Assembly: GCA_019359495.1 (NCBI GenBank)
Contig: JAHHHF010000010.1
Span: forward strand, 1-43,702
DNA from: Goleter apudmare HA4340-LM2
GTDB taxonomy: Bacteria; Cyanobacteriota; Cyanobacteriia; Cyanobacteriales; Nostocaceae
DNA: 43,702 bases
Reading direction: 5' to 3'
Position 1 is the stretch's first letter. Each line of letters begins with the position of its first letter. The notes under the pieces were generated by a model. It saw nothing but the letters and a program-made list of their open reading frames with translations, made no database searches and was not told the DNA's origin. Below, one piece after another: positions 1-8,742 of this stretch. The translations under genes and the position numbers were made by a program.

Positions 1-448
1 CGCGTGTCAGGTTGCTGGGGTATGCTTTACTCATGTCACTCTCTCGGTGCTGTTTATTATCTATTCACAGCTTATACTGAGAGAGCTTTTTTACACCCTT
101 TCCGACTTTTCAAACATCCTCTAAGATTTTCGGACTTCTGTGTACACCGTAGAGGAGCAATCACGATTGGGAAGGGGATTTTTTTGTCGTAGTGAATAAT
201 TAGACATAATTAAATGTCAATCAATTTTAACCAGGTTCTATGTCTTAATATTGCCTGCCTATTCCTCATGAGTTATTTTTATTGCTATTTGCTGATTTCA
301 TACTGGAAGTTAGTGCTACTTTGTAGCGATGATGTATACCTTTTTAGAGAGGTAAAATTAGCTTTTAATCTGCGTAAGCTAGCTGTTGGATTTATTACAT
401 ATAAATAATATTCTGAGCTACAGAACTATGAACAACCCTAATACTTAG
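1..448. other. intergenic stretch with a hairpin and a repeat end
   Basis: No convincing gene; two short open frames (4-192 and 214-408) have no recognisable protein character. It contains a hairpin followed by a T-run (39-92). At 105-126 there is a repeat end, ACTTTTCAAACATCCTCTAA, which recurs almost exactly at 22416-22435. The segment is probably the downstream end of a gene outside the window plus a relic of a dispersed Nostoc repeat. Confidence 0.5.
39..92 (+). terminator. possible rho-independent terminator
   Basis: CTCTCTCGGT (39-48) pairs with ACTGAGAGAG (76-85) with one G-T wobble, and CTTTTTT follows. The 27-nt loop contains a second small GCTG/CAGC pairing. It would terminate a plus-strand transcript entering from outside the window. 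It may instead be part of a dispersed repeat, since a repeat end lies just downstream. Confidence 0.4.
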
Positions 449-1021
449 ATGAACATCATCATTTGCCCAGGCATCCACGAACCAGAACTCACTCAAAACT
501 TTATATCAGGATTGCGGGAGGAAATTGCTGTTAGTGGAGTTAATCACAAGACAATGAATATACTAATTTATCCTGGAAATAGTTTTTGCAATTTATCAGG
601 ATTTCATATTTTGCAGTTTTTGCGCGATCGCCTGGAGAATAGGCTAAAATCGCCTGTTGTATTCATTAGCTTTAGCGCTGGTGTCGTTGGGGCAATAATG
701 GCTGCGTCCTTGTGGCAACTCTTAGGTGGTCATGTCAAAGCATTTATTGCTATGGATGGATGGGGTGTGCCACTATGGGCGAATTTTCCTATTCATCGGA
801 TGAGCCATGATTACTTCACCCACTGGAGTTCATCTTTGCTGGGTAGTGGGCATAATAACTTTTATGCCGAGCCAGCAGTTGATCACTTATTTATGTGGCG
901 CTCGCCTCAAGCTACACAAGGTTGGTGGGTAAACTCCTCTATGGCAGTTTCTCCTCCTGCTAGTCGCTTAAGTGCAGCCAAATTTTTGCATCTGCTGTTA
1001 AAGTGCTATGAAGAAAAATAA
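449..1021 (+). CDS. conserved cyanobacterial alpha/beta-hydrolase-like protein
   Basis: A 190-residue protein of unknown function. The sequence shows an opening beta strand (MNIIICPGIHEP), then a nucleophile-elbow-like SFSAGVVGA at about residues 74-82, an Asp in AIAMDGWG-like context near residue 101 and a late His in VDHLFMW. This order (Ser, Asp, His) suggests a small alpha/beta-hydrolase fold of lipase type, but the elbow is SFSAG, a small-residue form of GxSxG, so catalysis is not assured. There is no signal peptide. The ATG at 449 is the only sensible start. It stands alone, 193 bp before an MFS gene on the same strand. I recognise it as a cyanobacterial hypothetical family only; the hydrolase assignment is inference from motif order. 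Confidence 0.7.
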   Translation: MNIIICPGIHEPELTQNFISGLREEIAVSGVNHKTMNILIYPGNSFCNLSGFHILQFLRDRLENRLKSPVVFISFSAGVVGAIMAASLWQLLGGHVKAFIAMDGWGVPLWANFPIHRMSHDYFTHWSSSLLGSGHNNFYAEPAVDHLFMWRSPQATQGWWVNSSMAVSPPASRLSAAKFLHLLLKCYEEK

Positions 1022-1214
1022 TCCGGAAAATAGAGTTAGCAAGCAGGAGTGAGAAATAAGGAGTTTAGAGTAAAAGAAGCTGGAGATCAGGGGAATAATA
1101 GCGATAAGAGAGAATAATTATTGTTGACTCCCTCATCGCCCTTGTCTCTCTTCACTCCCTCATCTCTCCTAGCCCCACTCCCCATCTACCCTAGTCCCTA
1201 CTCCCAAGTATCTG

Positions 1215-2477
1215 ATGTTTCCAACAGAACCTGCTGCTGTGAATAATGGGTTTGGCAGCCTACTAAAAAATCGTGGTTTTATGCTCCTGTGGATTGGGCA
1301 ACTATTGTCTCAATTAGGAGATAAAGTCTTTTTCGTGTTGATGGTTGCTCTACTGGAGAACTACCCGCCACCACCGGGATTAGCAGAAAACTCCATGTAC
1401 TCAACTTTGATGCTAGCTTTTACATTACCAGCGATTTTGTTTGGTTCTGCGGGTGGTATTTTTGTAGACCGCTTTTCTAAAAAGTTTGTTTTAGTTGGCT
1501 CTAATTATATTCAGACTCTATTAATGCTGTTGTTAGCATTCTTGCCACGCAACTTTTCTATTTTATTAATAATGACTTTTGGCGTTTCTACCATGGCCCA
1601 GTTGTTTGCGCCAGCAGAACAGGCTGCTATCCCGATTTTGGTGCGAAAAGAGAATTTTATGGCAGCTAATGCACTCTACAGCAGCACCATGATGGGAGCT
1701 TTAATCCTAGGTTTTGCTATTGGCGAGCCGATATTGAGTTGGGCAAAAACTTGGTTAGGGGGAGGCTATGGTCAAGAACTGATAGTCGGTATACTTTATT
1801 TTTTATCAGGATTGGCTGTGCAGTTTGTTAACTTTAAATCTCAAGACAAGCTGGAAGAGCAACGCATCATCATCCATCCTTGGGCTGACTTTAAAGAAGG
1901 CTTGCGCTATCTCAAAAAAAATCGCCTGATATTGAATGCCATGCTGCAACTAACTACTCTATATTGTGTATTTGCGGCCTTAACAGTGCTGACAATTAGA
2001 TTAGCCGCAGACTTCGGCTTAAAGGAAAAACAGTTTGGTTTTTTCTTAGCAGCAGCTGGGGTAGGTATGGTATTGGGTGCAGGGATTTTAGGTCATTGGG
2101 GTAACAAGTGCCATCACAAGCCTTTACCTTTAATCGGATTTTTGATGATGGCGCTAGTTTTAGGAGTTTTCACTTTTACTCATAGTTTATTGCTGGCTTT
2201 GGGACTGTGTGCATTATTGGGTGTAGGTGCGGCGTTGATTGGTGTACCGATGCAAACTTTAATTCAACAACAAACACCACCCACAATGCATGGCAAAGTT
2301 TTTGGTTTTCAAAATCATGTAGTGAATATTGCCCTGTTTGCACCGTTGGGAATCACTGGCCCGTTAACTGACGTGTTGGGTTTGCGAACTGTGTTAGTTG
2401 CTATGAGCATAATAGTTGCAGTTGTAGGTGTTTGGGCTTGGCACAATACTCATCGAGTCTTGCAAGATGTAATTTAA
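1215..2477 (+). CDS. MFS transporter (MFS_3/EntS-like efflux permease)
   Basis: A 420-residue integral membrane protein with about 12 hydrophobic segments and a short cytoplasmic N-terminus. The first segment follows NRGFMLLWIGQLLSQLGDKV, a hallmark of the LplT/EntS-like MFS branch. The loop between segments 2 and 3 reads GGIFVDRFSKK, the G-x(3)-D-R-x(2)-[RK] signature of MFS carriers. A central cytoplasmic loop (about 215-235) carries charged residues before the second half. By family it exports a small molecule or lipid by proton antiport, but the substrate cannot be read from sequence. The ATG at 1215 follows a C/T-rich, low-complexity spacer. No terminator is visible downstream; the next gene is 256 bp away and has its own spacer. 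Confidence 0.85.
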   Translation: MFPTEPAAVNNGFGSLLKNRGFMLLWIGQLLSQLGDKVFFVLMVALLENYPPPPGLAENSMYSTLMLAFTLPAILFGSAGGIFVDRFSKKFVLVGSNYIQTLLMLLLAFLPRNFSILLIMTFGVSTMAQLFAPAEQAAIPILVRKENFMAANALYSSTMMGALILGFAIGEPILSWAKTWLGGGYGQELIVGILYFLSGLAVQFVNFKSQDKLEEQRIIIHPWADFKEGLRYLKKNRLILNAMLQLTTLYCVFAALTVLTIRLAADFGLKEKQFGFFLAAAGVGMVLGAGILGHWGNKCHHKPLPLIGFLMMALVLGVFTFTHSLLLALGLCALLGVGAALIGVPMQTLIQQQTPPTMHGKVFGFQNHVVNIALFAPLGITGPLTDVLGLRTVLVAMSIIVAVVGVWAWHNTHRVLQDVI

Positions 2478-2733
2478 TTGTCATTGGTCATTTGTCAAGA
2501 GCGAAGCCAGAGACGCGCCGCCTCCGGTCAAAGTTTATTCCTCATGCTCAATGAAGCCAGTTTGCTCAAGTCCGGAAACCCGCCCACGCAACTGGCTCCC
2601 CAACGCCCCATGTCCTGAAGATGAGTTTGTGAGCGAAAATAGATATTTCGAGATTTGAAGAGACTTTTCTATTAAAATGAAATTTTAACTACAGATTTTC
2701 AGCATTAACTTAGCTAGTCTCTGAGGTTTGACA
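2478..2733. other. ilvB upstream region with degenerate dispersed repeat
   Basis: AT-rich leader of the acetolactate synthase gene. The stretch at about 2496-2615 resembles dispersed Nostoc repeats: GGAAACCCGCCCACG recurs in the copies at 22195-22314 and 32461-32519. A GAGG at 2723-2726 is the likely Shine-Dalgarno for a GTG start at 2734. No clear -35/-10 pair was seen. Confidence 0.4.
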
Positions 2734-4626
2734 GTGCGATCGCTTTCCCGAACCAGTCCCCCCCAAACCGAGAATCAGGCCCAGCCCAATACTTCCATGC
2801 CCACTGTGGTGACGCCCAAACGGGCATCTGGTGGCTTTGCTCTGCTTGATAGTCTCCTGCGCCACGGCGTTGAATACATCTTTGGTTATCCCGGTGGAGC
2901 AATTTTGCCGATTTACGATGACTTATATAAGGTGGAAGCAACTGGTAGCATTAAGCATATCCTAGTGAGACATGAACAAGGTGCATCTCACGCAGCTGAT
3001 GGTTACGCCCGTGCCACAGGCAAAGTAGGAGTATGTTTTGGTACTTCTGGCCCAGGGGCGACTAACTTGGTGACAGGTATCGCTACCGCCTACATGGATT
3101 CGATTCCGATGGTTGTGGTCACAGGACAAGTACCACGAGCATCAATTGGTACGGACGCGTTTCAAGAAACTGATATCTACGGCATCACCCTACCAATTGT
3201 CAAACATTCCTATGTAGTGCGCGACCCTGCCGATATGGCACGCATCGTGGCTGAGGCGTTCCACATTGCTAGTACCGGGCGTCCAGGTCCAGTGTTAATT
3301 GATGTACCCAAGGATGTGGCTTTAGAAGAATTTGACTATGTACCTGTGGAACCAGGTACAGTGAAGCTACCTGGCTATCGTCCCACAGTCAAGGGCAACC
3401 CGCGACAGATTAATGCTGCTATCCAGTTAATTCGTGACAGTCGCCGCCCTCTATTGTATGTGGGTGGGGGAGCGATCGCCTCTGCTGCCCATGAGGAAGT
3501 TAAAGAACTAGCTGAGTTATTTAATATCCCCGTCACTACCACTTTAATGGGTATTGGAGCCTTTGACGAACACCATCCCTTAGCATTAGGCATGTTGGGG
3601 ATGCATGGCACCGCCTACGCTAATTTTGCCGTTACTGATTGTGATTTGTTAATTTGTGTGGGTGCGAGATTTGATGACCGTGTGACTGGCAAACTAGATG
3701 AATTCGCTTCCCGTGCCAAGGTCATTCATATTGACATCGATCCTGCTGAAGTTGGCAAAAACCGTGTACCAGAAGTACCCATTGTTGGGGATGTGCGGAA
3801 AGTACTCATTGATTTATTGCGTCGCTGCAAGCAAATAGGCGCAAAAGCTACACCCAATCAGAACCAAGAATGGCTGAACTTAATTAATCGCTGGCGAGAA
3901 GAGTATCCCCTAGAAGTGCCACACCACGCCGACAGCATCTCACCCCAAGAGGTGATTGTGGAGATTGGTAGTCAAGCACCCCACGCTTTCTACACCACAG
4001 ATGTCGGTCAACACCAAATGTGGGCAGCCCAATTCCTCAAGAATGGCCCCAGACGCTGGATTTCTAGCGCAGGTTTAGGCACGATGGGTTTTGGTGTACC
4101 TGCGGCGATGGGTGCAAAAGTGGCATTTCCCGATGAAGAAGTCATCTGTATCAGTGGTGATGCCAGTTTCCAAATGTGTCTGCAAGAGTTGGGAACGTTA
4201 TCACAATATGGTATCAATGTCAAGACTATAATTCTCAACAACGGCTGGCAGGGAATGGTACGCCAGTGGCAACAAGCCTTCTATGGCGAGCGTTACTCAT
4301 GCTCCAATATGGAAGTAGGGATGCCAGATATCAAGCTGTTGACCAAAGCCTATGGGATTAAGGGTATGGTGATCAGCAAGCGAGAAGAACTCAAAGATGC
4401 GATCGCCGAAATGTTGGCACATAATGGCCCGGTAGTCGTAGATGTCCGCGTCACCAGAGACGAAAACTGCTATCCAATGGTAGCCCCAGGCAAGAACAAC
4501 GCCCAAATGATTGGCTTGCCTAAACAACCCCCAAAAGCGGCTATAGAGCCAGTTTATTGTAGCCATTGCGGCTCAAAAAACCTCCCTACTCACAACTTCT
4601 GTTCTGAGTGTGGTACTAAGCTGTAA
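2734..4626 (+). CDS. ilvB: acetolactate synthase large subunit with C-terminal zinc ribbon
   Basis: Biosynthetic acetohydroxyacid synthase, the first common step of valine, leucine and isoleucine synthesis (2 pyruvate to acetolactate), TPP-, FAD- and Mg-dependent. It has the full three-domain layout. The N-terminal PYR domain has [15 protein letters not shown] and catalytic Glu in [15 protein letters not shown]. The middle domain has the FAD-associated GMLGMHGT. The C-terminal TPP domain has GDASFQM followed by [15 protein letters not shown]. The last 22 residues add CSHCG...CSECG, a CxxC-x10-CxxC zinc ribbon not present in standard AHAS. The frame stays open to a TTG at 2728, but that is one base from the GAGG at 2723-2726; the GTG at 2734 sits 7 nt away and is preferred (630 residues). 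The regulatory subunit ilvH/ilvN is not in the window. A strong terminator follows. Confidence 0.95.
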   Translation: MRSLSRTSPPQTENQAQPNTSMPTVVTPKRASGGFALLDSLLRHGVEYIFGYPGGAILPIYDDLYKVEATGSIKHILVRHEQGASHAADGYARATGKVGVCFGTSGPGATNLVTGIATAYMDSIPMVVVTGQVPRASIGTDAFQETDIYGITLPIVKHSYVVRDPADMARIVAEAFHIASTGRPGPVLIDVPKDVALEEFDYVPVEPGTVKLPGYRPTVKGNPRQINAAIQLIRDSRRPLLYVGGGAIASAAHEEVKELAELFNIPVTTTLMGIGAFDEHHPLALGMLGMHGTAYANFAVTDCDLLICVGARFDDRVTGKLDEFASRAKVIHIDIDPAEVGKNRVPEVPIVGDVRKVLIDLLRRCKQIGAKATPNQNQEWLNLINRWREEYPLEVPHHADSISPQEVIVEIGSQAPHAFYTTDVGQHQMWAAQFLKNGPRRWISSAGLGTMGFGVPAAMGAKVAFPDEEVICISGDASFQMCLQELGTLSQYGINVKTIILNNGWQGMVRQWQQAFYGERYSCSNMEVGMPDIKLLTKAYGIKGMVISKREELKDAIAEMLAHNGPVVVDVRVTRDENCYPMVAPGKNNAQMIGLPKQPPKAAIEPVYCSHCGSKNLPTHNFCSECGTKL

Positions 4627-4661
4627 AACTTTTTGATGAAGAGTCGGTGAATTATAGTTCG

Positions 4662-4692
4662 ACGCAGAGGGATAGTAGCTCTGCGTTTTTTT
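4662..4692 (+). terminator. rho-independent terminator of ilvB
   Basis: A perfect 8-bp stem, ACGCAGAG (4662-4669) and CTCTGCGT (4679-4686), with a 9-nt loop is followed by seven T residues. It begins 36 bp after the ilvB stop codon. Confidence 0.85.
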
Positions 4693-4849
4693 ATTGAGAC
4701 CACAAAAAGCAAAATATGCCAAAAGCGATCGCTCATACCATTTTGGATTGATCATCCCTGTCTGTATCTGGGTTTTGTGCATCAAATTGTCGCAATTCTT
4801 ACCGGGTGATACCAATTTAAATTAGAGACAGGGCAGATGAGGTAAACTG

Positions 4850-4918
4850 ATACCAATTTGAAAAATGCTCGTTACAGATGTAGCGAGCAACTGTCGCATT
4901 CTTTTCTTGAATTGGTAT
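4850..4918. repeat. short inverted-repeat element, ATACCAATT family (copy 1)
   Basis: ATACCAATT at 4850-4858 is matched by AATTGGTAT at 4910-4918, giving a 69-bp element with an internal GCTCG...CGAGC pairing. A lone ATACCAATTT end lies just upstream at 4809. Related ends occur at 35249-35369, 35610-35618, 30758 and 41208, so this is a dispersed MITE-like family. The gap 4693-5034 holds nothing else that I can recognise. Confidence 0.65.
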
Positions 4919-5034
4919 GATTCGTGACTCTTGACAAATAAAAAATGACAAATTAAAAAGTCCAGGGTCAATGGCGTCTGGCTCTGACTCTGGACTCTTT
5001 AGTTGAAACTCAGTATTCAGCATTCAGCACTTTA

Positions 5035-5412
5035 TTAGCAGTACTGGGATACATCCTCTCCACATTCATCAGCTAGATAGCACAGTGCTCGAAACCGTAA
5101 GCTAACTACTTCTTCATATAGGGGATTGAGTTTGCACATTGGTGGAATGTGAAACAGGGTTTTCCCAAATAATTTGACATCGCGCTCAAAGGGGCACTGA
5201 GAAGGAATCAGTTGGCACAGGTGGTGAGCTAGTTGGCGATCGCGGACTTGAATTTTATCTACCTGTCGTCGCAGGGGCAAGAAAACATCACAAAAAATCT
5301 TGGAAGTCTGTTCTTGCTGCTGGGCTACACGGGTGTTGGTAGCTTCGGTGTGATTTATTGTCACCCAGCTTGCAAGGAAAATTCTTTTTGTGGTATTATC
5401 AAATACCTTCAT
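5035..5412 (-). CDS. Mo-dependent nitrogenase C-terminal domain protein (Mo-nitro_C family)
   Basis: A 125-residue soluble protein. Residues about 45-125 match the cyanobacterial family annotated from a domain found at the C-terminus of some Mo-nitrogenase components. Visible signatures are VRDRQLAHHLCQLIPSQCPF, ERDVKLFGKTLFHIPP, MCKLNPLYEE and the C-terminal ALCYLADECGEDVSQYC. Five to six conserved Cys residues suggest metal or redox chemistry, but no function is established. The first ~40 residues are variable. The ATG has GAGGA just upstream on the minus strand. It is transcribed divergently from a permease across a 419-bp region. It suggests a nitrogen-fixing host but does not prove nitrogenase in this window. 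Confidence 0.8.
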   Translation of the reverse strand: MKVFDNTTKRIFLASWVTINHTEATNTRVAQQQEQTSKIFCDVFLPLRRQVDKIQVRDRQLAHHLCQLIPSQCPFERDVKLFGKTLFHIPPMCKLNPLYEEVVSLRFRALCYLADECGEDVSQYC

Positions 5413-5831
5413 GGTTAATCCTCTATTTACTTGAGGGTATTCACCTTTCCGATGAACTTATACAAGGGGGAAACTGTCTTTCCCGGAAAAATCGTGTCCT
5501 GACTACGATGAGATTTGAATAATTACCGTAACCACTTAAATCAGGATCTTTTTATTACTACGTCAAGTTAAACGCAATTTCCCCGGAATAGGAAGTGTAA
5601 TAATCCGATCTTGTTTATAACTTGACACAGTTTAAATTTTAGTGAAGACATCTACCCTTTGACAGGTTTTTTGGTAACATTTACAAAACTTAACATAAGA
5701 GATTACCGCAATTAATTTCGGTAAGTATAAATATCTATAATCAGAATGCTAGTATTGGTGGCAGAATGTGAAGGAAACAGTGCAGTCACCACATGTAAGG
5801 CATTACCGCTCTCAATAGCTCCGTAAATAAA
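5413..5831. other. divergent promoter region between Mo-nitro_C gene and permease
   Basis: AT-rich 419-bp space. It holds an inverted repeat, GTCAAGTT (5562-5569) against AACTTGAC (5619-5626), and a near-perfect palindrome at 5703-5724. No coding signal is visible. It probably carries both divergent promoters. Confidence 0.5.
5703..5724. promoter_or_regulatory. 22-bp near-perfect palindrome, possible operator
   Basis: TTACCG (5703-5708) and CGGTAA (5719-5724) flank an AT-rich centre; 20 of 22 positions are symmetric. It lies about 110 bp upstream of the permease start and about 290 bp from the Mo-nitro_C start. The size and symmetry fit a dimeric regulator site. The regulator is unknown. Confidence 0.35.
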
Positions 5832-7025
5832 GTGATTCTTAGCCAATTTGTAATCTACGGCGTGTTAGGGCTGACTTATCTAGGCTTGGCATTGGGGCAT
5901 ATTCCTGGTTTACGGATGAACCGCGCCACCATAGCTTTGGTTGGTTCTGCCTTTTTAATTGCCTTGGGTGCGTTTAATGTGCGAGAGGCTTGGCAAGCAA
6001 TTGATGCTAATACCATTGTATTTCTATTGAGCATGATGGTAGTTAATGCCAACCTATCCTACGCTGGTTTTTTTCGTAGGGCGTTATCGGTGCTGTTGAG
6101 TCTGACACGTAGTCCGTTGGGCTTGTTGATTGTTTTAACCTTTGGCAGTGGTATTCTTTCGGCTTTTTTTCTCAATGACACCCTAGCGCTGGTTTTCACA
6201 CCACTGACTTTGAGCCTGACTCAAGCTTTGGGTTTAAATCCCATACCTTATTTATTGGCGATCGCAGGTGCAACTAATATAGGTTCTGTTGCCACTTTAA
6301 GCGGTAATCCTCAAAACATTCTGATTGGCTCCTTTTCAGGCATCAGCTATCTAGATTTTTTGTATGTATTGGCTCCAGTTGCCCTAGCAGGATTGGTAGT
6401 TCAGGTAGGGTTATTGTGGATACTTTATCCAGATGTCCGCTCAACCCAACCTTGTGAACTGTCAACTATTGGCAAGCAACGCATTTTCAAACCTTTATTT
6501 AATAAAACATTAGTGATCTCTACTGGGTTGCTGATTGCCTTTGCTGTCGGCTTACCTCTAGCAGAGTCAGCTTTAGTTGCTGCTAGCTTGTTGTTAATTA
6601 CTAGGCGAGTAAAACCACAGCGTATTCTCAAAAAAGTTGATTGGAACCTGTTGGTAATGTTTTCGGGACTATTTATCCTGACGAGAGCCACCCAGAAATT
6701 GAATTTACTACAGCCGTTTACCCATGTTGTTAACTCTGCTGCAAGTCTATTAGGGATAACGGTGATTCTCTCAAACCTGATTTCTAATGTTCCAGCTGTA
6801 TTGCTACTGCAACCCCTCATTGCCCAAAACGATACTCGTTCTTGGTTGTTGCTAGCAGCTGGATCAACTTTGGCGGGTAATTTGACTTTGTTTGGTGCAG
6901 TTGCCAATCTGATCACTGTAGAGGCGGCGGCTGAGTTAGGCTACAAGCTCACTTTTTGGGAACATCTACGCTTTGGCGTACCCTTAACAGTATGTACCTT
7001 ACTTCTGGTTTACTTTTGGGTGTAG
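5832..7025 (+). CDS. SLC13/ArsB/NhaD-type anion or Na+/H+ permease
   Basis: A 397-residue membrane protein with about 11 hydrophobic segments, of the ion-transporter superfamily that includes ArsB, CitMHS, NhaD and DASS carriers. The two re-entrant signatures are visible. LNDTLALVFTPL (about residues 116-127) is the first. GATNIGSVATLSGNPQNILIG (about 146-166) matches the SNT/GNPQN substrate-sodium motif. The second half repeats the theme with LSNLISNVPAVLLLQPLI. Substrate (dicarboxylate, sulfate, arsenite or Na+) cannot be decided. The start is a GTG with no obvious Shine-Dalgarno, so a slightly different start is possible. It precedes the sbtA cassette by about 400 bp; co-regulation is speculative. 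Confidence 0.85.
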   Translation: MILSQFVIYGVLGLTYLGLALGHIPGLRMNRATIALVGSAFLIALGAFNVREAWQAIDANTIVFLLSMMVVNANLSYAGFFRRALSVLLSLTRSPLGLLIVLTFGSGILSAFFLNDTLALVFTPLTLSLTQALGLNPIPYLLAIAGATNIGSVATLSGNPQNILIGSFSGISYLDFLYVLAPVALAGLVVQVGLLWILYPDVRSTQPCELSTIGKQRIFKPLFNKTLVISTGLLIAFAVGLPLAESALVAASLLLITRRVKPQRILKKVDWNLLVMFSGLFILTRATQKLNLLQPFTHVVNSAASLLGITVILSNLISNVPAVLLLQPLIAQNDTRSWLLLAAGSTLAGNLTLFGAVANLITVEAAAELGYKLTFWEHLRFGVPLTVCTLLLVYFWV

Positions 7026-7301
7026 TATTTACCTCAATGGTACTATTCTATTTTACTTGACCTTAAATATAATTTTTAGCGTAGGCGCAGCCCGCACTTC
7101 GACAAAGCTCAGTGACCACCGCAGGCATCGCTGATTTTTGAGCCGCCCTCACCAAATGGCTTTTATTGACAAAATTATAGGCAATTTGTTCAGCAAATAC
7201 GGTTGATTTAAAGGCAGAAAAAAGTGCAAAGTTAAATTTTATTTCACCTTTATTTTTTTTTTACCAAATCATATTATGGGCAGATAAAAACCCTAATTAA
7301 G

Positions 7302-7315
7302 TTACCTATTCTTAA
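7302..7315. promoter_or_regulatory. TTA-N8-TAA dyad, candidate LysR-type (CmpR/CcmR-like) site
   Basis: GTTA (7301-7304) and TAAC (7313-7316) form a dyad with an 8-nt spacer, nested in TTAA-N11-TTAA (7297-7315). The form TTA-N7/8-TAA is the known consensus for CmpR, the LysR-type activator of bicarbonate transporter genes in cyanobacteria. It lies just upstream of the candidate -35. The short motif in AT-rich DNA can arise by chance. Confidence 0.4.
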
Positions 7316-7326
7316 CCAAAAACCGA

Positions 7327-7356
7327 TTGACATGAGGTAGCAATACACGATACATC
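7327..7356 (+). promoter_or_regulatory. candidate sigma70-type promoter of sbtA
   Basis: A perfect TTGACA at 7327-7332 is followed after 18 nt by TACATC (7351-7356), a weak -10. This would start transcription roughly 70 bp upstream of the sbtA ATG. The weak -10 fits a promoter needing an activator. Confidence 0.4.
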
Positions 7357-7432
7357 ATGATTCAACAGTGAAATTTTTTAAAATGAAAAATTTGCTTAAT
7401 TGCCAGTTGCATCAGCATCAGGAGGGGTGGTA

Positions 7433-8401
7433 ATGGATGCCAGCTTAATTATCTCCAACATCCTGAATCCGCCAGTCTTATTTTTCTTTCTGGGGATGAC
7501 TGCTGTTTTTGTCAAGTCAGATTTAGAAATTCCGGCTCCAGTACCCAAACTCTTTTCTCTTTATCTGCTGTTGGCGATTGGCTTTAAAGGGGGAGTAGAA
7601 CTCGTCAAAAGCGGCATTACTCAAGAAGTGGTGCTGACGATGATTGCAGCCACGTTGATGGCTTGTTTTGTCCCCATTTACTCGTTTTTTATCCTGAAAT
7701 TGAAGCTGGATACTTACGATGCAGCAGCGATCGCTGCCACCTATGGCTCAATTAGCGCTGTCACCTTCATCACGGCGGGTGCCTTTCTCAGTGAATTAGG
7801 TATTCAATATGATGGCTACATGGTCGCAGCCCTGGCTTTAATGGAGTCCCCAGCGATTATAGTTGGTCTGATCCTGGTAAATATATTTACCACCGATGGT
7901 AAACGGGACTTGTCCTGGCCGGAAGTCTTACAAGAAGCCTTTCTTAATAGTTCAGTTTTTCTGTTAGTCGGTAGCCTCCTGATTGGAGTCTTAACTGGAG
8001 AACGTGGTTGGCACGTATTAGAACCCTTTACCCAAGGATTGTTTTATGGTGTTCTCACCTTCTTTTTGCTGGACATGGGACTAATCGCCGCCAAAAGAAT
8101 TAAAGAGTTGCAAAAAACCGGATTTTTTCTCATATCCTTTGCCATACTAATTCCCATACTCAATGCAGGTATTGGGTTGCTGATTGCTAAAGTCATTGGT
8201 ATGCATCAGGGAGATTCCCTGCTGTTTGCTGTACTATGTGCCAGTGCCTCTTACATTGCTGTTCCGGCGGCAATGCGGATGACTGTTCCAGAAGCGAACC
8301 CCAGTCTGTACGTTTCTACCGCTCTGGCAGTAACATTCCCGTTCAATATTATTGTGGGAATTCCGTTATATCTCTACGGAATTAACCTGTTTTGGAGGTA
8401 A
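7433..8401 (+). CDS. sbtA: sodium-dependent bicarbonate transporter SbtA
   Basis: Single-component, high-affinity Na+/HCO3- symporter of the plasma membrane, part of the inducible CO2-concentrating mechanism. The 322-residue protein has about ten hydrophobic segments in two inverted halves. Recognisable family stretches are FFFLGMTAVFVKSDLEIP near the N-terminus, LAIGFKGGVELVKSG, AATYGSISAVTFITAGAFL (about 107-125) and ASASYIAVPAAMRMTVPEAN near the C-terminus. The frame is open to a TTG at 7400, but GGAGGGG at 7421-7427 sits 5 nt from the ATG at 7433, and MDASLI is a normal SbtA start. The stop is 4 nt before sbtB, so the two are co-translated. It is likely induced at low CO2 through the upstream region. 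Confidence 0.95.
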   Translation: MDASLIISNILNPPVLFFFLGMTAVFVKSDLEIPAPVPKLFSLYLLLAIGFKGGVELVKSGITQEVVLTMIAATLMACFVPIYSFFILKLKLDTYDAAAIAATYGSISAVTFITAGAFLSELGIQYDGYMVAALALMESPAIIVGLILVNIFTTDGKRDLSWPEVLQEAFLNSSVFLLVGSLLIGVLTGERGWHVLEPFTQGLFYGVLTFFLLDMGLIAAKRIKELQKTGFFLISFAILIPILNAGIGLLIAKVIGMHQGDSLLFAVLCASASYIAVPAAMRMTVPEANPSLYVSTALAVTFPFNIIVGIPLYLYGINLFWR

Positions 8402-8405
8402 TAAC

Positions 8406-8717
8406 ATGCACCTAGTTAAAAAGATAGAAGTGATTGCCAACGCTTTTGAGTTGGGCAAAATTTTAGATGGTTTAGACAAGTCAGGTGTACATAATCATAT
8501 TGTGATTCGTAACGTTGCTGGTAAGGGACTAAGCGGCACGACAGAAGATTTAGATATGACAATGCTCGATAACGTTTATATCATCGCGTTTTGTATGCCA
8601 GAGCAAATCAAGTCCGTAGTCGAACATATCAGACCATTACTCAACAAATTTGGCGGTACATGTTACGTCTCAGATGTGATGGAGATTCGCTCTGTCAAAT
8701 GTGTGGCTTCGCTGTAA
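8406..8717 (+). CDS. sbtB: PII-like SbtA regulator SbtB
   Basis: A 103-residue trimeric PII-like protein that binds adenine nucleotides (cAMP, AMP, ADP, ATP) and inhibits SbtA at the membrane. The ferredoxin-like fold is seen in VKKIEVIANAFELGKILDGL, the T-loop in NVAGKGLSGTTEDLDM and the second half in VEHIRPLLNKFGGTCYVSDV. The frame extends upstream into sbtA, but the ATG at 8406 has GGAGG (8395-8399) inside the end of sbtA and starts at the conserved N-terminus. The C-terminus ends MEIRSVKCVASL. The CGPxGC redox/R-loop tail known from some SbtB proteins is absent, leaving one Cys. It follows sbtA by 4 nt and precedes a carbonic anhydrase by 25 nt. Confidence 0.93.
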   Translation: MHLVKKIEVIANAFELGKILDGLDKSGVHNHIVIRNVAGKGLSGTTEDLDMTMLDNVYIIAFCMPEQIKSVVEHIRPLLNKFGGTCYVSDVMEIRSVKCVASL

Positions 8718-8742
8718 GAATCTGTTAACAATTTAAAATCTC

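Larger units (their letters stand above)
7026..7432. other. sbtA upstream regulatory region
   Basis: A 407-bp space. The first part (about 7077-7145) has GC-rich dispersed repeat sequence. The second part is AT-rich, with a TTA-N8-TAA dyad and a sigma70-like promoter, consistent with an inducible carbon-uptake operon. No gene is visible. Confidence 0.5.

Noticed and set aside
1-192. 62-codon frame and possible tRNA-like folding at the window start
   Set aside because: No acceptor or T-arm consensus; the pairing is a simple hairpin with a T-run, and the frame crosses a repeat end.
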